The position numbers were made by a program, and so were the translations under genes. Below are positions 16,794-25,360 of a stretch of 46,927 bases of DNA, piece after piece. Positions within the stretch are counted from its first letter, which is position 1; each line of letters begins with the position of its first letter. Source of the DNA: Lachnospiraceae bacterium (GTDB lineage Bacteria > Bacillota > Clostridia > Lachnospirales > Lachnospiraceae); NCBI GenBank assembly GCA_022799755.1, contig JAAWOU010000022.1, forward strand, positions 1 to 46,927, read 5' to 3'. The notes under the pieces were generated by a model that saw nothing but the letters and a program-made list of their open reading frames with translations, searched no databases and was not told the DNA's origin.

Positions 16794-17650
16794 AATCAAA
16801 GGGAATCCTGTCACCTCAAAACGGAATGAACCTGTATCGTGGCTGTACCCACGGCTGTATCTACTGCGACTCCAGAAGCAGATGTTATCACATGGAGCAC
16901 GCTTTCGAGGACATCGAGGTCAAGGAGAATGCCATCCAACTGCTGGAGCATGCCCTTTCCCATAAGCGGAAGAAATGTATGATAGGCACAGGAGCCATGA
17001 CGGATCCTTATATTCCGCTGGAGATGGAAATCGGCAATATGCGCAGAGCCCTGGAGCTGATCCTGGAGTATGGCTTTGGGGTTACGGTACAGACAAAATC
17101 TGACCGCATCCTGAGGGATTTAGATCTCCTGCAGAAGATAAACGAGAAGACAAAATGCGTTGTGCAGATGACCTTAACCACTTACGACGAAGCGCTGTGC
17201 AAAAAAATAGAGCCCAATGTAAGCACCACGAGAGAGCGCTTCCAGGTGCTGAAGCGGCTGCGGGACGCGGGAATTCCCACCGTGGTATGGCTGTCACCGA
17301 TTCTGCCTTTTCTAAACGATACGGAAGAGAATATCAACGGCATTCTGGACATGTGCGTCGAGGCAAAGGTCTGGGGCATTATCTGCTTTGGCATGGGCAT
17401 GACCCTGAGGGAGGGAAACCGTGAATACTTCTATGGACAGCTGGACAGGATGTTTCCGGGGATAAAGGAAAGATACATCCGGACATACGGAAATCAGTAC
17501 AGCATTGAAAGCCCAAACGGCAGACGCTTAATGAAGCTTTTCGGAGACAGATGCAAAAGGAACGGAATCATCCATGACATTGAGGAGGTGTTTGCGTATC
17601 TGCATACTTTTGAGGAAAAGGGAGTGGGTCAGCAACTGAGTTTCTGGTAA
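16781..17650 (+). CDS. SPL-family radical SAM protein
   Basis: 289 residues. Radical SAM enzymes cleave S-adenosylmethionine at a 4Fe-4S cluster. The cluster motif C-x3-C-x2-C is CTHGCIYC (residues 22-29), as in spore photoproduct lyase relatives (SplB-like, COG1533). The GTGAMTDPYIPLE segment and the WLSPILPFLND segment are typical of this group. True SplB has an additional conserved cysteine further on; I cannot place it with certainty, so the substrate remains open and DNA repair is only a possibility. An earlier in-frame TTG at 16742 was rejected because the family starts with a short stretch before the cluster motif. It overlaps the end of the HelD gene by 13 bases, so the two are translationally coupled. 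Confidence 0.88.
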   Translation: MHYVKSKGILSPQNGMNLYRGCTHGCIYCDSRSRCYHMEHAFEDIEVKENAIQLLEHALSHKRKKCMIGTGAMTDPYIPLEMEIGNMRRALELILEYGFGVTVQTKSDRILRDLDLLQKINEKTKCVVQMTLTTYDEALCKKIEPNVSTTRERFQVLKRLRDAGIPTVVWLSPILPFLNDTEENINGILDMCVEAKVWGIICFGMGMTLREGNREYFYGQLDRMFPGIKERYIRTYGNQYSIESPNGRRLMKLFGDRCKRNGIIHDIEEVFAYLHTFEEKGVGQQLSFW

Positions 17651-17690
17651 TTCCATACCTACAGCCGCTGTTTTGCAGGTGAGGTAAGTA

Positions 17691-17722
17691 TTGACTCCCG
17701 GCGTGGAACATAGTAGTATAAT
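17691..17722 (+). promoter_or_regulatory. Putative promoter of the serine recombinase gene
   Basis: TTGACT (17691-17696) with TAGTAT at a 17-base spacing (17714-17719), or TATAAT (17717-17722) at 20 bases. The start codon is about 165 bases downstream, leaving a long leader. Confidence 0.5.
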
Positions 17723-17729
17723 GTATGCG

Positions 17730-17819
17730 GCGGCAGGACCGAAACAGGTCCTCTGCCGCGGAAAATAGAACATGCGGTAAGGGGTGAAAGGGGCAATCGG
17801 ATATCGGTTGTCCTTTTTT
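17730..17819 (+). promoter_or_regulatory. Structured leader: stable hairpin, then terminator-like hairpin
   Basis: The first hairpin is GCGGCAGGACC / GGTCC-TC-TGCCGC (17730-17759), loop GAAACA. The second is GGGCAATC (17791-17798) pairing through two G-U pairs with GGTTGTCC (17806-17813), followed directly by six T (17814-17819). Together they look like an attenuator in front of the recombinase gene. Confidence 0.55.
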
Positions 17820-17885
17820 GGTCCACAAAAATCCATCCGCAGGGTCAGCGGCGGACGGAGCTGCAGGAGCACAAAGGAGAAGCGT

Positions 17886-18485
17886 ATGGGAAATCAGTAC
17901 GGATATGTACGGGTGAGCACAAAGGAACAGAATGAAGACAGGCAGATGATCGCTTTGAGCAGCGCGCAAGTGCCGGAGCGGAATATCTATGTGGACAAGC
18001 AGTCAGGCAAGGATTTCAATCGCCCCATGTACCAGAGAATGCTAAGACGGCTGCGCCAGGACGATCTGCTCTACATCAAAAGCATTGACCGTCTGGGCAG
18101 AAATTACGGAGAAGTGCTGGAGCAGTGGAGAATACTGACAAAGGAGAAAAAAGTGGACATCGTGGTTCTGGACATGCCCCTACTGGACACCAGACGGGGC
18201 AAAGATCTGGTAGGGACCTTTTTAAGCGACATTGTACTGCAGGTGCTGTCCTTTGTGGCGGAGAATGAAAGAAAGAATATCAGAGAGCGGCAGCGGGAGG
18301 GAATCGAGGCTGCGAAGCAGCGAGGGGTCAGGTTCGGGAGACCCCTGAATCCTCTGCCGGAGAATTTCGAGGAGGTTTACGGCAGATGGATGGCAAAGGA
18401 GATAACCGGAAAGGAGGCGGCAAGGCTCTGCGGCATGCCGTTTACATCCTTTTACCGCAAGGCAGGATATCGAAAGGGGCAGTAG
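17886..18485 (+). CDS. Small serine recombinase / resolvase
   Basis: 199 residues. The catalytic N-terminal domain begins YGYVRVSTKEQNEDRQ with the nucleophile Ser11 and Arg9; the second active-site cluster is SIDRLGRNYGEV (about residues 62-73). A C-terminal resolvase-type HTH (EITGKEAARLCGMPFTSFYRK) ends the protein. The size and order match Tn3-type resolvases and invertases. The ORF could start at 17784, but the ATG at 17886 has AAAGGAGAAG in front and gives the standard N-terminus. No transposase, integrase or inverted-repeat pair is adjacent, so it is a stand-alone recombinase. It may resolve dimers, flip a promoter somewhere else or be left over from a mobile element. It is preceded by a structured leader. 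Confidence 0.92.
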   Translation: MGNQYGYVRVSTKEQNEDRQMIALSSAQVPERNIYVDKQSGKDFNRPMYQRMLRRLRQDDLLYIKSIDRLGRNYGEVLEQWRILTKEKKVDIVVLDMPLLDTRRGKDLVGTFLSDIVLQVLSFVAENERKNIRERQREGIEAAKQRGVRFGRPLNPLPENFEEVYGRWMAKEITGKEAARLCGMPFTSFYRKAGYRKGQ

Positions 18486-18511
18486 ACTTCCTTTTTTCTT
18501 TATGATATAAT
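18483..18511 (+). promoter_or_regulatory. Extended -10 promoter of the UDP-glucose dehydrogenase gene
   Basis: TAGACT (18483-18488, overlapping the recombinase stop codon), 17-base spacer, TATAAT (18506-18511) preceded by TGA, i.e. an extended -10 (TGnTATAAT). Confidence 0.55.
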
Positions 18512-18568
18512 GACCTTGTTCAAAGAACTTCCTTAAATAAAGGCAGAAGAGGAGCAAAGCAGGAAACT

Positions 18569-19807
18569 ATGAATATTACAGTTGTAGGAACAGGTTATGT
18601 GGGCCTGTCTCTGGCGGTACTGCTGGCCCAGGAGAATGCGGTGACGGCGGTGGATATCATTCCCGAAAAGGTGAAGATGATCAATGAGAGGCGTTCTCCT
18701 ATCAGGGATGCGGAGCTGGAGGAACATCTGCGGGAAAAGGAGCTGCATCTGGAGGCCACAACGGATGCGGATGCGGCGTATAAAAGCGCGGACATCATCG
18801 TTGTGGCCACACCCACCAATTACGACAGCAAGGACAATTATTTCGATACATCTGCAGTGGAAAGCGTGGCGGAGGCGGCTATCAGGGCCAATGCCCGGGC
18901 GACTATTGTGATAAAGTCCACCATTCCGGTAGGATATACGGCTCAGCTGAGGGAAAAGCTGGGGACGGACCGCATCCTGTTCAGCCCGGAGTTCCTGCGG
19001 GAGACGAAAGCGCTCTATGACAATCTGTATCCCTCCAGGATCATCGTGGGCTATGAAACGGGAAATGATGAGATGAGACAGCGGGCGGAAAGCTTTGCGG
19101 GGCTTTTGGCCGGGGCGGCTTTGAAGAGAGACGTTCCGGTCCTGCTGATCGGCTCCACGGAGGCTGAGGCGGTGAAGCTGTTCGCCAATACCTATCTGGC
19201 GCTGCGTGTGAGCTTTTTCAACGAGCTGGATACCTATGCGGAGGTGAAAGGACTGGACTCCAGACAGATCATAGAGGGTGTCTGCCTGGATCCCAGGATC
19301 GGGGACCATTACAACAATCCCTCCTTTGGCTACGGCGGCTACTGTCTGCCCAAGGATACCAAGCAGCTGCTGGCCAATTACAGCGATATCCCTGAGAATC
19401 TGATTGAGGCCATCGTGGAATCCAACCGCACCAGAAAGGAATTCGTGGCGGACCAGGTGCTGAAGAAAGCGGGTTACTATTCCTATTCGGAGCAGTCGGA
19501 TTATGACCGCTCCTATGAGAAGACTGCCACTGTGGGCGTCTACCGCCTGACCATGAAGAGCAACAGCGACAATTTCCGACAGAGCTCCATCCAGGGGGTC
19601 ATGAAGCGCATCAAGGGAAAGGGTGCAGGCATCATCATCTATGAGCCCACCCTGGAGGAGGGGAGCACTTTCTTCGGAAGTCTGGTGGTGAATGACCTGG
19701 AGGAATTCTTCCGCAGATCGGACTGTATCATTGCAAACCGGTACGATGCCTGCCTGGACAGGGTGGCAGATAAAGTCTACACCAGAGATCTGTTTAAACG
19801 AGATTGA
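18569..19807 (+). CDS. ugd: UDP-glucose 6-dehydrogenase (nucleotide-sugar dehydrogenase)
   Basis: 412 residues. The enzyme oxidises UDP-glucose to UDP-glucuronate with two NAD+, supplying uronic acid for capsular or exopolysaccharide. The Rossmann motif GTGYVG is at residues 7-12. The catalytic cysteine lies in [15 protein letters not shown] (about residue 258), and the UDP-binding C-terminal domain is present. Another UDP-sugar dehydrogenase of the same family (for example UDP-N-acetylmannosamine) is possible in principle, but the length and the [12 protein letters not shown] motif fit Ugd well. It is a single gene with an extended -10 promoter, and the distance to hisS is 87 bases. Confidence 0.9.
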   Translation: MNITVVGTGYVGLSLAVLLAQENAVTAVDIIPEKVKMINERRSPIRDAELEEHLREKELHLEATTDADAAYKSADIIVVATPTNYDSKDNYFDTSAVESVAEAAIRANARATIVIKSTIPVGYTAQLREKLGTDRILFSPEFLRETKALYDNLYPSRIIVGYETGNDEMRQRAESFAGLLAGAALKRDVPVLLIGSTEAEAVKLFANTYLALRVSFFNELDTYAEVKGLDSRQIIEGVCLDPRIGDHYNNPSFGYGGYCLPKDTKQLLANYSDIPENLIEAIVESNRTRKEFVADQVLKKAGYYSYSEQSDYDRSYEKTATVGVYRLTMKSNSDNFRQSSIQGVMKRIKGKGAGIIIYEPTLEEGSTFFGSLVVNDLEEFFRRSDCIIANRYDACLDRVADKVYTRDLFKRD

Positions 19808-19860
19808 CCAAACAAGGAGGGGCGGCCCGGGGGAATTGGGCACCCGGCAGGAAAGAGAGA

Positions 19861-19894
19861 GGAGGAAGTCGGGCGAAAGATCCCGACGAAAAAT
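19861..19894 (+). promoter_or_regulatory. Shine-Dalgarno and start codon of hisS separated by a hairpin
   Basis: GGAGG (19861-19865) is 29 bases from the ATG at 19895, too far for normal use. A perfect 6-bp hairpin, GTCGGG / CCCGAC (19868-19873 and 19882-19887), lies between them. With the hairpin folded, the effective spacing is 9 bases, near the optimum. No nearer ribosome binding site is visible. Confidence 0.6.
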
Positions 19895-21157
19895 ATGGCA
19901 TTGAGTAAGAAGCCCGTGACGGGCATGAGGGACATCCTGCCCCAGGAGATGGAGATCAGGGATTATGTGATCGGCGTGATCAAGGATACCTACGGTAAAT
20001 TCGGATTTACATCCATCGAGACGCCCGGCGTGGAGAACATCGCCAACCTGACCAACAAGCAGGGCGGCGACAACGAGAAACTGATATTTAAGATTTTAAA
20101 GAGGGGCGAGAAGTTAAACATAGCCGATGCCGCCACGGAAGAGGAAGTGGTGGACGGCGGGCTGCGCTATGATCTCACCGTGCCGCTGGTGCGGTATTAT
20201 TCCAACAACGCGGCACAGCTTCTGTCTCCCTTTAAGGCGCTGCAGATGGGTAATGTGTGGCGGGCGGACAGACCTCAGAGGGGGCGGTTCCGCCAGTTCA
20301 TGCAGTGCGACATTGACATTTTGGGGGAGGCTTCCAATCTGGCGGAGATCGAGCTGATATTGGCCACCACCACCACCCTGGGACGGCTGGGGTTCAAGGA
20401 CTTTGAAATCCGCATCAACGACAGACAGCTTTTAAAAGCCATGGCCATTGCCAGCGGCTTTGCGGAGACTGATTGCGACAGTGTCTTCATTACTTTGGAC
20501 AAGATGGACAAGATCGGCATGGACGGTGTGGAGGCGGAGCTTCTGGAGAACGGCTTTGCCAAGGAGACCGTGGACAGGTATCTGGAGCTGTACCGGGATG
20601 TGGCGGAGGCGGACAACGGCGTGGCGTATCTGGCCGGAAAGCTGGAGAGCGTGCTGGATGGGGCTGTCACAGACGGTCTCCAGGAAATCATCGACAGTGT
20701 CAATGGGGCCAAGACGGCCTCGTTTAAAATGGTGTTCGATCCCACGCTGGTGCGTGGCATGTCCTATTACACGGGCACAATATTCGAGATCGCCATTCCC
20801 GGATTCGGCGGCAGCTGCGGCGGGGGCGGCAGGTATGACAAGATGATCGGGAAGTTTACCGGAAAGGATGTACCGGCTTGCGGCTTTTCCATCGGTTTTG
20901 AGCGGATCATCATGCTGCTTTTGGAGAGCGGATTCCGGATTCCGGACAGGCCGGCGAAAGTGGCGTATCTGGTGGAAAAAGGGGTGGAGGGCCGGGACTT
21001 GTACGATGTGATGGAAAAAGCCCAGAAAGCCCGGGAGTCCGGCACTCAGGTGCTGGTGGTCCGGATGAACAAGAACAAAAAGTTCCAGAAAGAACAGCTG
21101 GAAGCCCAGGGGTACGGGGAATTCGTGGAATTCTATAAGGAAGCCTTGAAAAACTGA
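19895..21157 (+). CDS. hisS: Histidyl-tRNA synthetase
   Basis: 420 residues, the usual HisRS size. It charges tRNA-His with histidine in two steps. Class II features are visible: motif 1 region (DYVIGVIKDTYGKFGFTSIETP), motif 2 around MGNVWRADRPQRGRFRQFMQCDID, the histidine-binding LVRGMSYYTGTIFE stretch, and motif 3 GFSIGFERIIMLL. The C-terminal anticodon-binding domain follows. The start at 19895 (ATG GCA) gives the normal N-terminal KKPVTGMRDILPQEMEIRDY. The gene is followed 76 bases later by aspS, the classical Firmicutes pair, so the two probably share a transcript. There is no T-box leader before it; translation initiation instead involves a hairpin. Confidence 0.97.
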   Translation: MALSKKPVTGMRDILPQEMEIRDYVIGVIKDTYGKFGFTSIETPGVENIANLTNKQGGDNEKLIFKILKRGEKLNIADAATEEEVVDGGLRYDLTVPLVRYYSNNAAQLLSPFKALQMGNVWRADRPQRGRFRQFMQCDIDILGEASNLAEIELILATTTTLGRLGFKDFEIRINDRQLLKAMAIASGFAETDCDSVFITLDKMDKIGMDGVEAELLENGFAKETVDRYLELYRDVAEADNGVAYLAGKLESVLDGAVTDGLQEIIDSVNGAKTASFKMVFDPTLVRGMSYYTGTIFEIAIPGFGGSCGGGGRYDKMIGKFTGKDVPACGFSIGFERIIMLLLESGFRIPDRPAKVAYLVEKGVEGRDLYDVMEKAQKARESGTQVLVVRMNKNKKFQKEQLEAQGYGEFVEFYKEALKN

Positions 21158-21233
21158 GATATGCCCCACGGAGTAGACGGCAGACACAGAGCAGGGACAG
21201 ACATTATCATAAAACGAAAAAAGAGGAATCAAA

Positions 21234-23015
21234 ATGGCAGAGTCAATGAAAGGTTTAAAAAGGACACATCGCTGCGGGGAACTCTCCGCGGCAAACATCG
21301 GCGAAAAGGTTACCGTCATGGGCTGGGTACAGAAACAGCGCAACAAAGGCGGCATCATTTTTGTGGATCTGCGGGACCGGGCAGGCATCCTGCAGGTGAT
21401 TTTCGAGGAGGCGGACTGCGGGGCGGAAAATTTCGCCAAGGCCGAGAAGCTGCGCAGCGAGTTCGTGACGGCAGTGACGGGCAGAGTGGAGAAGCGCGCA
21501 GGAGCCGTGAACGAGAACCTGGCCACGGGCCAGATCGAGATCCGTGCGGAGAGCCTTAGGATTCTCTCCGAGGCGGAGACGCCGCCTTTCCCCATTGAGA
21601 CGGATTCCAAAACCAAGGAAGAACTGCGTCTGAAGTACCGTTACCTGGATCTGCGCAGGCCTGATCTGCAGCAGAATCTGATGCTTCGCAGCAGGATGAC
21701 GGCGGCTGTCCATGCCTTTTTAAAGGAAGAGGGATTTCTGGAGGTGGAGACGCCGATTTTAAATAAATCCACCCCGGAGGGGGCCAGAGACTATCTGGTG
21801 CCCAGCCGGATCCATCATGGCTGTTTTTACGCGCTGCCCCAGTCGCCCCAGATTTTCAAGCAGCTGCTGATGTGCTCCGGGTACGACAGATATTTCCAGA
21901 TCGCAAAGTGCTTTCGCGACGAGGACTTAAGGGCGGACAGACAGCCGGAGTTTACCCAGATCGACCTGGAGATGTCCTTTGTGGACCAAGAGGATGTGAT
22001 GGACGTCACTGAGCGGATGGTGGCAAAGGTCTGCAAGGAGGCAGTGGGACTGGACGTGGCGCTGCCCATGAAACGGATGACCTGGGACGAGGCCATGAGG
22101 CGGTTCGGTTCGGACAAGCCGGACACCAGATTCGGCATGGAACTGACGGACGTATCGGATACGGTAAAAGGCTGCGGCTTTGGCGTGTTCACCGGAGCGC
22201 TGGAGGCCGGCGGCAGCGTACAGGGCATCAATGTAAAAGGGCAGGCCGAGATGCCCAGGAAGAAGATCGACGCTTTGGTGGAGTTCGCCAAAGGCTACGG
22301 CGTGAAAGGGCTGGCCTATCTGTCCGTACAGCAGGACGGAAGCTATAAATCCTCCTTTGCCAAGTTTATGACGGAGGAGGAACTGCAGAACCTGGCGGCG
22401 GCCATGGCCGGGGAGCCGGGGGATTTGCTGCTCTTTGCGGCGGACAAGCTGAAATTGGTATGGTCCGTGCTGGGGGCGCTTAGGGTGGAACTGGCAAAGC
22501 AGCTGGGGATGCTGGACGAGAACCAGTACAATTTCCTCTGGGTCACGGAGTTCCCTCAGTTCGAATGGAGCGATGAGGAAGAACGGTATGTGGCCATGCA
22601 CCATCCGTTTACCATGCCCATGGAGGAGGATCTGGAGCTTCTGGAGACAGAGCCGGGCAAGGTGCGGGCAAAAGCTTATGATATTGTAGTCAACGGCATG
22701 GAGCTGGGCGGCGGCAGCGTCAGGATTTTCCAGAGCGATGTGCAGGAGAGGATGTTCGAGGCGCTGGGCTTTACCAAAGAAAAGGCCCACGAACAGTTCG
22801 GCTTCCTGCTGGATGCTTTTAAATACGGGGTGCCGCCTCACGCGGGACTTGCCATCGGCTTGGAGCGGTTCGTGATGCAGCTGGCAAAGACGGACAATAT
22901 CCGGGACGTCATCGCGTTCCCCAAGGTCAAGGACGCCTCCTGTCTGATGTCGGACGCGCCGGGAACGGTGGAGGCAAAGCAGCTTGAGGAGCTGCATTTG
23001 CAGGTGACGGAGTAG
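21234..23015 (+). CDS. aspS: Aspartyl-tRNA synthetase
   Basis: 593 residues, the bacterial-type length, with the GAD insertion between motifs 2 and 3. It attaches aspartate to tRNA-Asp in the cytoplasm. Visible parts are the N-terminal OB-fold (VTVMGWVQKQRNKGGIIFVDLRDRAG), motif 2 (YFQIAKCFRDEDLRADRQPEFTQ) and motif 3 (GLAIGLERFVMQLAKTDNIRDVIAFPK). The ATG at 21234 has AGAGGAAT in front. The next gene starts three bases after the stop. Whether the enzyme is discriminating, or also charges tRNA-Asn, cannot be told from the sequence alone. Confidence 0.97.
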   Translation: MAESMKGLKRTHRCGELSAANIGEKVTVMGWVQKQRNKGGIIFVDLRDRAGILQVIFEEADCGAENFAKAEKLRSEFVTAVTGRVEKRAGAVNENLATGQIEIRAESLRILSEAETPPFPIETDSKTKEELRLKYRYLDLRRPDLQQNLMLRSRMTAAVHAFLKEEGFLEVETPILNKSTPEGARDYLVPSRIHHGCFYALPQSPQIFKQLLMCSGYDRYFQIAKCFRDEDLRADRQPEFTQIDLEMSFVDQEDVMDVTERMVAKVCKEAVGLDVALPMKRMTWDEAMRRFGSDKPDTRFGMELTDVSDTVKGCGFGVFTGALEAGGSVQGINVKGQAEMPRKKIDALVEFAKGYGVKGLAYLSVQQDGSYKSSFAKFMTEEELQNLAAAMAGEPGDLLLFAADKLKLVWSVLGALRVELAKQLGMLDENQYNFLWVTEFPQFEWSDEEERYVAMHHPFTMPMEEDLELLETEPGKVRAKAYDIVVNGMELGGGSVRIFQSDVQERMFEALGFTKEKAHEQFGFLLDAFKYGVPPHAGLAIGLERFVMQLAKTDNIRDVIAFPKVKDASCLMSDAPGTVEAKQLEELHLQVTE

Positions 23016-23018
23016 GAG

Positions 23019-23954
23019 ATGTATGAGGCTAGGTATCTTCTTTCGATAGAAGAGTTGATAAACGAAGTTCCGGAACAGGATTTAGGACAAGGTTCAGCAC
23101 GAGAGGCCCTCTTTCAGAGGGCCTCTTTCAGAGTTGACGAAGAGAGGCGCGAAAAAGCCAGGCGCATGAGGACGGCCAGGGCGCGGGCAGCCTGCCTGGG
23201 GGGCGGGCTTTTGCTGCAGCTGGCTGTGGGGGAGGCGGTCCGCGCAGGCAGCGCGGGCAGTTTTTACGACTTAGGCAGATATTCTGTCACTGAATTGCTG
23301 GAGAGATTAGAGGATCTCCCATATTTCCCTCTTGCATACCGATATGGGGAGAACGGAAAACCGTATTTCAGGGATTTTCCATTACAGTTCAACCTGTCCC
23401 ATTCAGGGAACTACGTCCTCTGCGCCGTCTCCGAAGAGGAAATCGGAGCAGATATCCAGCAGCACTGCGGGAAAAACGTGGAGAAGATTTCCGGGCGCTT
23501 TTTTTCGAAGCGGGAAGCGGAGGCGATAGCGGCAGAGCAGGCGGGCGAGGAGCGGGAGAAGCTGTTCTACAGGCTGTGGGCCAGGAAAGAGGCCTATGGG
23601 AAGCTGACAGGCAAAGGCATTGCAGGGGTTCTGGAGACGGAACTATTGCCCCGGGAGGCCCAGGAGCCGCAAGGCAGCGCTGGCCTGAAATCTGCACACA
23701 TTGACGCCACGGTTTTGCCAAATGGCAGACGTCTGCTCTGGGAGGAATTTATATTGACGGTTGCTAAAACTTGCCAAGTTACCCGACTCACGAGCGGAAA
23801 GCAACATATACTTGCACGACAGTTAAATTTACAGTATGCCCCGACTGCAAATTTTACCGCTTATGAGAATGACATAATGAAAGAGATGTCTTTCAATGTG
23901 GAAAACTATCCTGAAGATAACTACAGCATTGCTTTCTGCCAGTTTGGCATCTGA
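23019..23954 (+). CDS. 4'-phosphopantetheinyl transferase (Sfp superfamily)
   Basis: 311 residues. It moves the phosphopantetheine arm of CoA to carrier proteins. Motifs of the Sfp group are present: FNLSHSGNYVLCAVS (about 122-136), IGADIQ (about 142-147, metal-binding aspartate) and WARKEAYGKLTGKGI (about 187-201, with the catalytic glutamate and lysine). The last 65 residues differ in base composition (clearly more A+T) from the rest but still end with a YSIAFC stretch of the type seen at Sfp C-termini. The gene starts three bases after the aspS stop; GGAG lies six bases before the ATG. A carrier-protein target is not encoded nearby. An 11-bp perfect hairpin lies inside the coding region at codons 28-36. 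Confidence 0.8.
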   Translation: MYEARYLLSIEELINEVPEQDLGQGSAREALFQRASFRVDEERREKARRMRTARARAACLGGGLLLQLAVGEAVRAGSAGSFYDLGRYSVTELLERLEDLPYFPLAYRYGENGKPYFRDFPLQFNLSHSGNYVLCAVSEEEIGADIQQHCGKNVEKISGRFFSKREAEAIAAEQAGEEREKLFYRLWARKEAYGKLTGKGIAGVLETELLPREAQEPQGSAGLKSAHIDATVLPNGRRLLWEEFILTVAKTCQVTRLTSGKQHILARQLNLQYAPTANFTAYENDIMKEMSFNVENYPEDNYSIAFCQFGI

Positions 23955-23993
23955 ACACATGGGAAAGTTTTTGTGGTATAAAAGAAAAAACTA

Positions 23994-24023
23994 TTGACTG
24001 TTCCAAAGTTTTTCACATATACT
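23994..24023 (+). promoter_or_regulatory. Sigma-A promoter of the DUF4143 ATPase gene
   Basis: TTGACT (23994-23999), 18-base spacer, TATACT (24018-24023). The leader is very short, roughly 12-15 bases before the ATG at 24042. Confidence 0.75.
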
Positions 24024-24041
24024 AATAAAAAGGAGGCATCT

Positions 24042-25250
24042 ATGAAAATTATTATTAGACCCCACTATTTAGATATGCTGAAAACTTATCGTGACGTGCC
24101 GCTGGTGAAAATCCTAGCGGGTATACGCCGCTGCGGAAAATCCACAATTTTGGAAATGCTGCAGAATGATTTGATAAAAAGCGGCATTCCTGCAGACCAC
24201 ATCATCCGCATGCGCTATACCTCAGAGGATTTTGACGATGGCATGACGGATAAGGATATGTACCATGGTATCAGGGAGAAAATGACCGATGGAGAGCGCT
24301 ATTATCTCTTGCTGGACGAAGTGCAGGAAATCACCGGTTGGGAAAAAGCCGTCAACAGTCTGCTTGAAAACGCCAACACGGATCTGTATGTAACCGGATC
24401 CAATTCCAGGCTGATGTCAAGTGAGATATCCACCTATCTGACAGGACGATATGTCTCTATTCCTGTGTTTACTCTGTCCTTTGCCGAGTATATCGAGTTC
24501 AAAAAAGAAAGCGGAGCCACGCCCAAAGAAATGCTTGCCGAATACATTCGCATGGGCGGCTTCCCGGTTGTGGCGCTGAGTCAGTTTGATCAAAGAACTG
24601 CCTATCAGATCATTGAGGGCATATACCATTCCGTTATCACAAGCGATATAACGAAACGACATCATATCACAAACTTTGATCTATTCAACCGCGTTGTAAA
24701 ATATGTGGTTGAAAACGTGGGCAAGACCTTTTCCGCTAACGCTATCGTGAAGTTCCTGAAAAGCGAGGGGCGCTCCCTCTCTGTGGAATCGGTGTACAAC
24801 TATCTGGAATGGCTGGAAAAAGCCTTTGTCATCTACCGCTGTCAGCGGTACGACCTGCAGGGAAAATCCGTGCTGAAAACCCAGGAGAAATTTTATCTTG
24901 CCGATGCTTCTCTGAAATATTGCATGATGGGATTTCACCCTACAGCCGTTGCGGCTATGCTTGAAAATATTGTATATTTCGAACTGCGAAGAAAGGGCTA
25001 CCAGGTGTATATCGGCAAGAACGAGACGAAAGAGATCGACTTTGTGGGGGTACGGCGGGATGAGCGCATTTATGTGCAGGTGTGCCGTAACCTGCCGGAG
25101 GAATCTGACCGCGAGCATGCAAATCTTCTTGAAATCAGAGACCACTATCCGAAGTATATCGTCACCCTTGACGAACTTGCCGCAGGCAGCAATATCAACG
25201 GCGTGAGGATCGTGCATTTGGCGGATTTTCTTTTGAGGAAAGAATATTGA
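24042..25250 (+). CDS. AAA-family ATPase with DUF4143 domain
   Basis: 402 residues. These proteins have an N-terminal P-loop (AAA_14) and a C-terminal nuclease-like fold; their role is not established, and some are thought to be stress or mobile-element related. The Walker A is GIRRCGKSTILEML (about residues 26-39) and Walker B YYLLLDEVQEI (about 88-98); the sensor-1 YVTGSNS follows. The DUF4143 part ends with NETKEIDFVGV, a PD-(D/E)XK-like stretch (E-x-DF), and VQVCRNL. The ORF can be read from 23994, but that ATG lies in the promoter, so 24042 with AAAGGAGG is used. It is monocistronic. Confidence 0.88.
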   Translation: MKIIIRPHYLDMLKTYRDVPLVKILAGIRRCGKSTILEMLQNDLIKSGIPADHIIRMRYTSEDFDDGMTDKDMYHGIREKMTDGERYYLLLDEVQEITGWEKAVNSLLENANTDLYVTGSNSRLMSSEISTYLTGRYVSIPVFTLSFAEYIEFKKESGATPKEMLAEYIRMGGFPVVALSQFDQRTAYQIIEGIYHSVITSDITKRHHITNFDLFNRVVKYVVENVGKTFSANAIVKFLKSEGRSLSVESVYNYLEWLEKAFVIYRCQRYDLQGKSVLKTQEKFYLADASLKYCMMGFHPTAVAAMLENIVYFELRRKGYQVYIGKNETKEIDFVGVRRDERIYVQVCRNLPEESDREHANLLEIRDHYPKYIVTLDELAAGSNINGVRIVHLADFLLRKEY

Positions 25251-25302
25251 AAATTCATTCCTATACCCCGTGCCCGGTTTAGCGGACATCAATTTACTTG
25301 TC

Positions 25303-25349
25303 ATCCTTTTGTTTACAGAAATGCTGTAGCAGATAAAGGAAGATAAGAT
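25303..25349 (+). repeat. 47-base partial copy of the ABC transporter gene at 31089-31135
   Basis: 45 of 47 bases are identical to the C-terminal region (LLFTEMLQQIKEDK) of the ABC gene 29589-31202, same orientation. In this copy one codon has become a stop (CAG to TAG). It is immediately followed by half of a DUF234 ATPase gene. Confidence 0.85.
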
Positions 25350-25360
25350 CATTATCGTGC

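Noticed and set aside
17886..18485. Complete transposon or integrative element around the serine recombinase
   Set aside because: No transposase, no inverted or direct terminal repeats, and both neighbours look chromosomal.
19808..19894. T-box riboswitch before hisS
   Set aside because: No T-box consensus, no specifier stem and no terminator; the region is only 87 bases long.
23994..24041. Upstream start of the DUF4143 ATPase
   Set aside because: These codons are the promoter (TTGACT and TATACT boxes) and would precede the transcription start.
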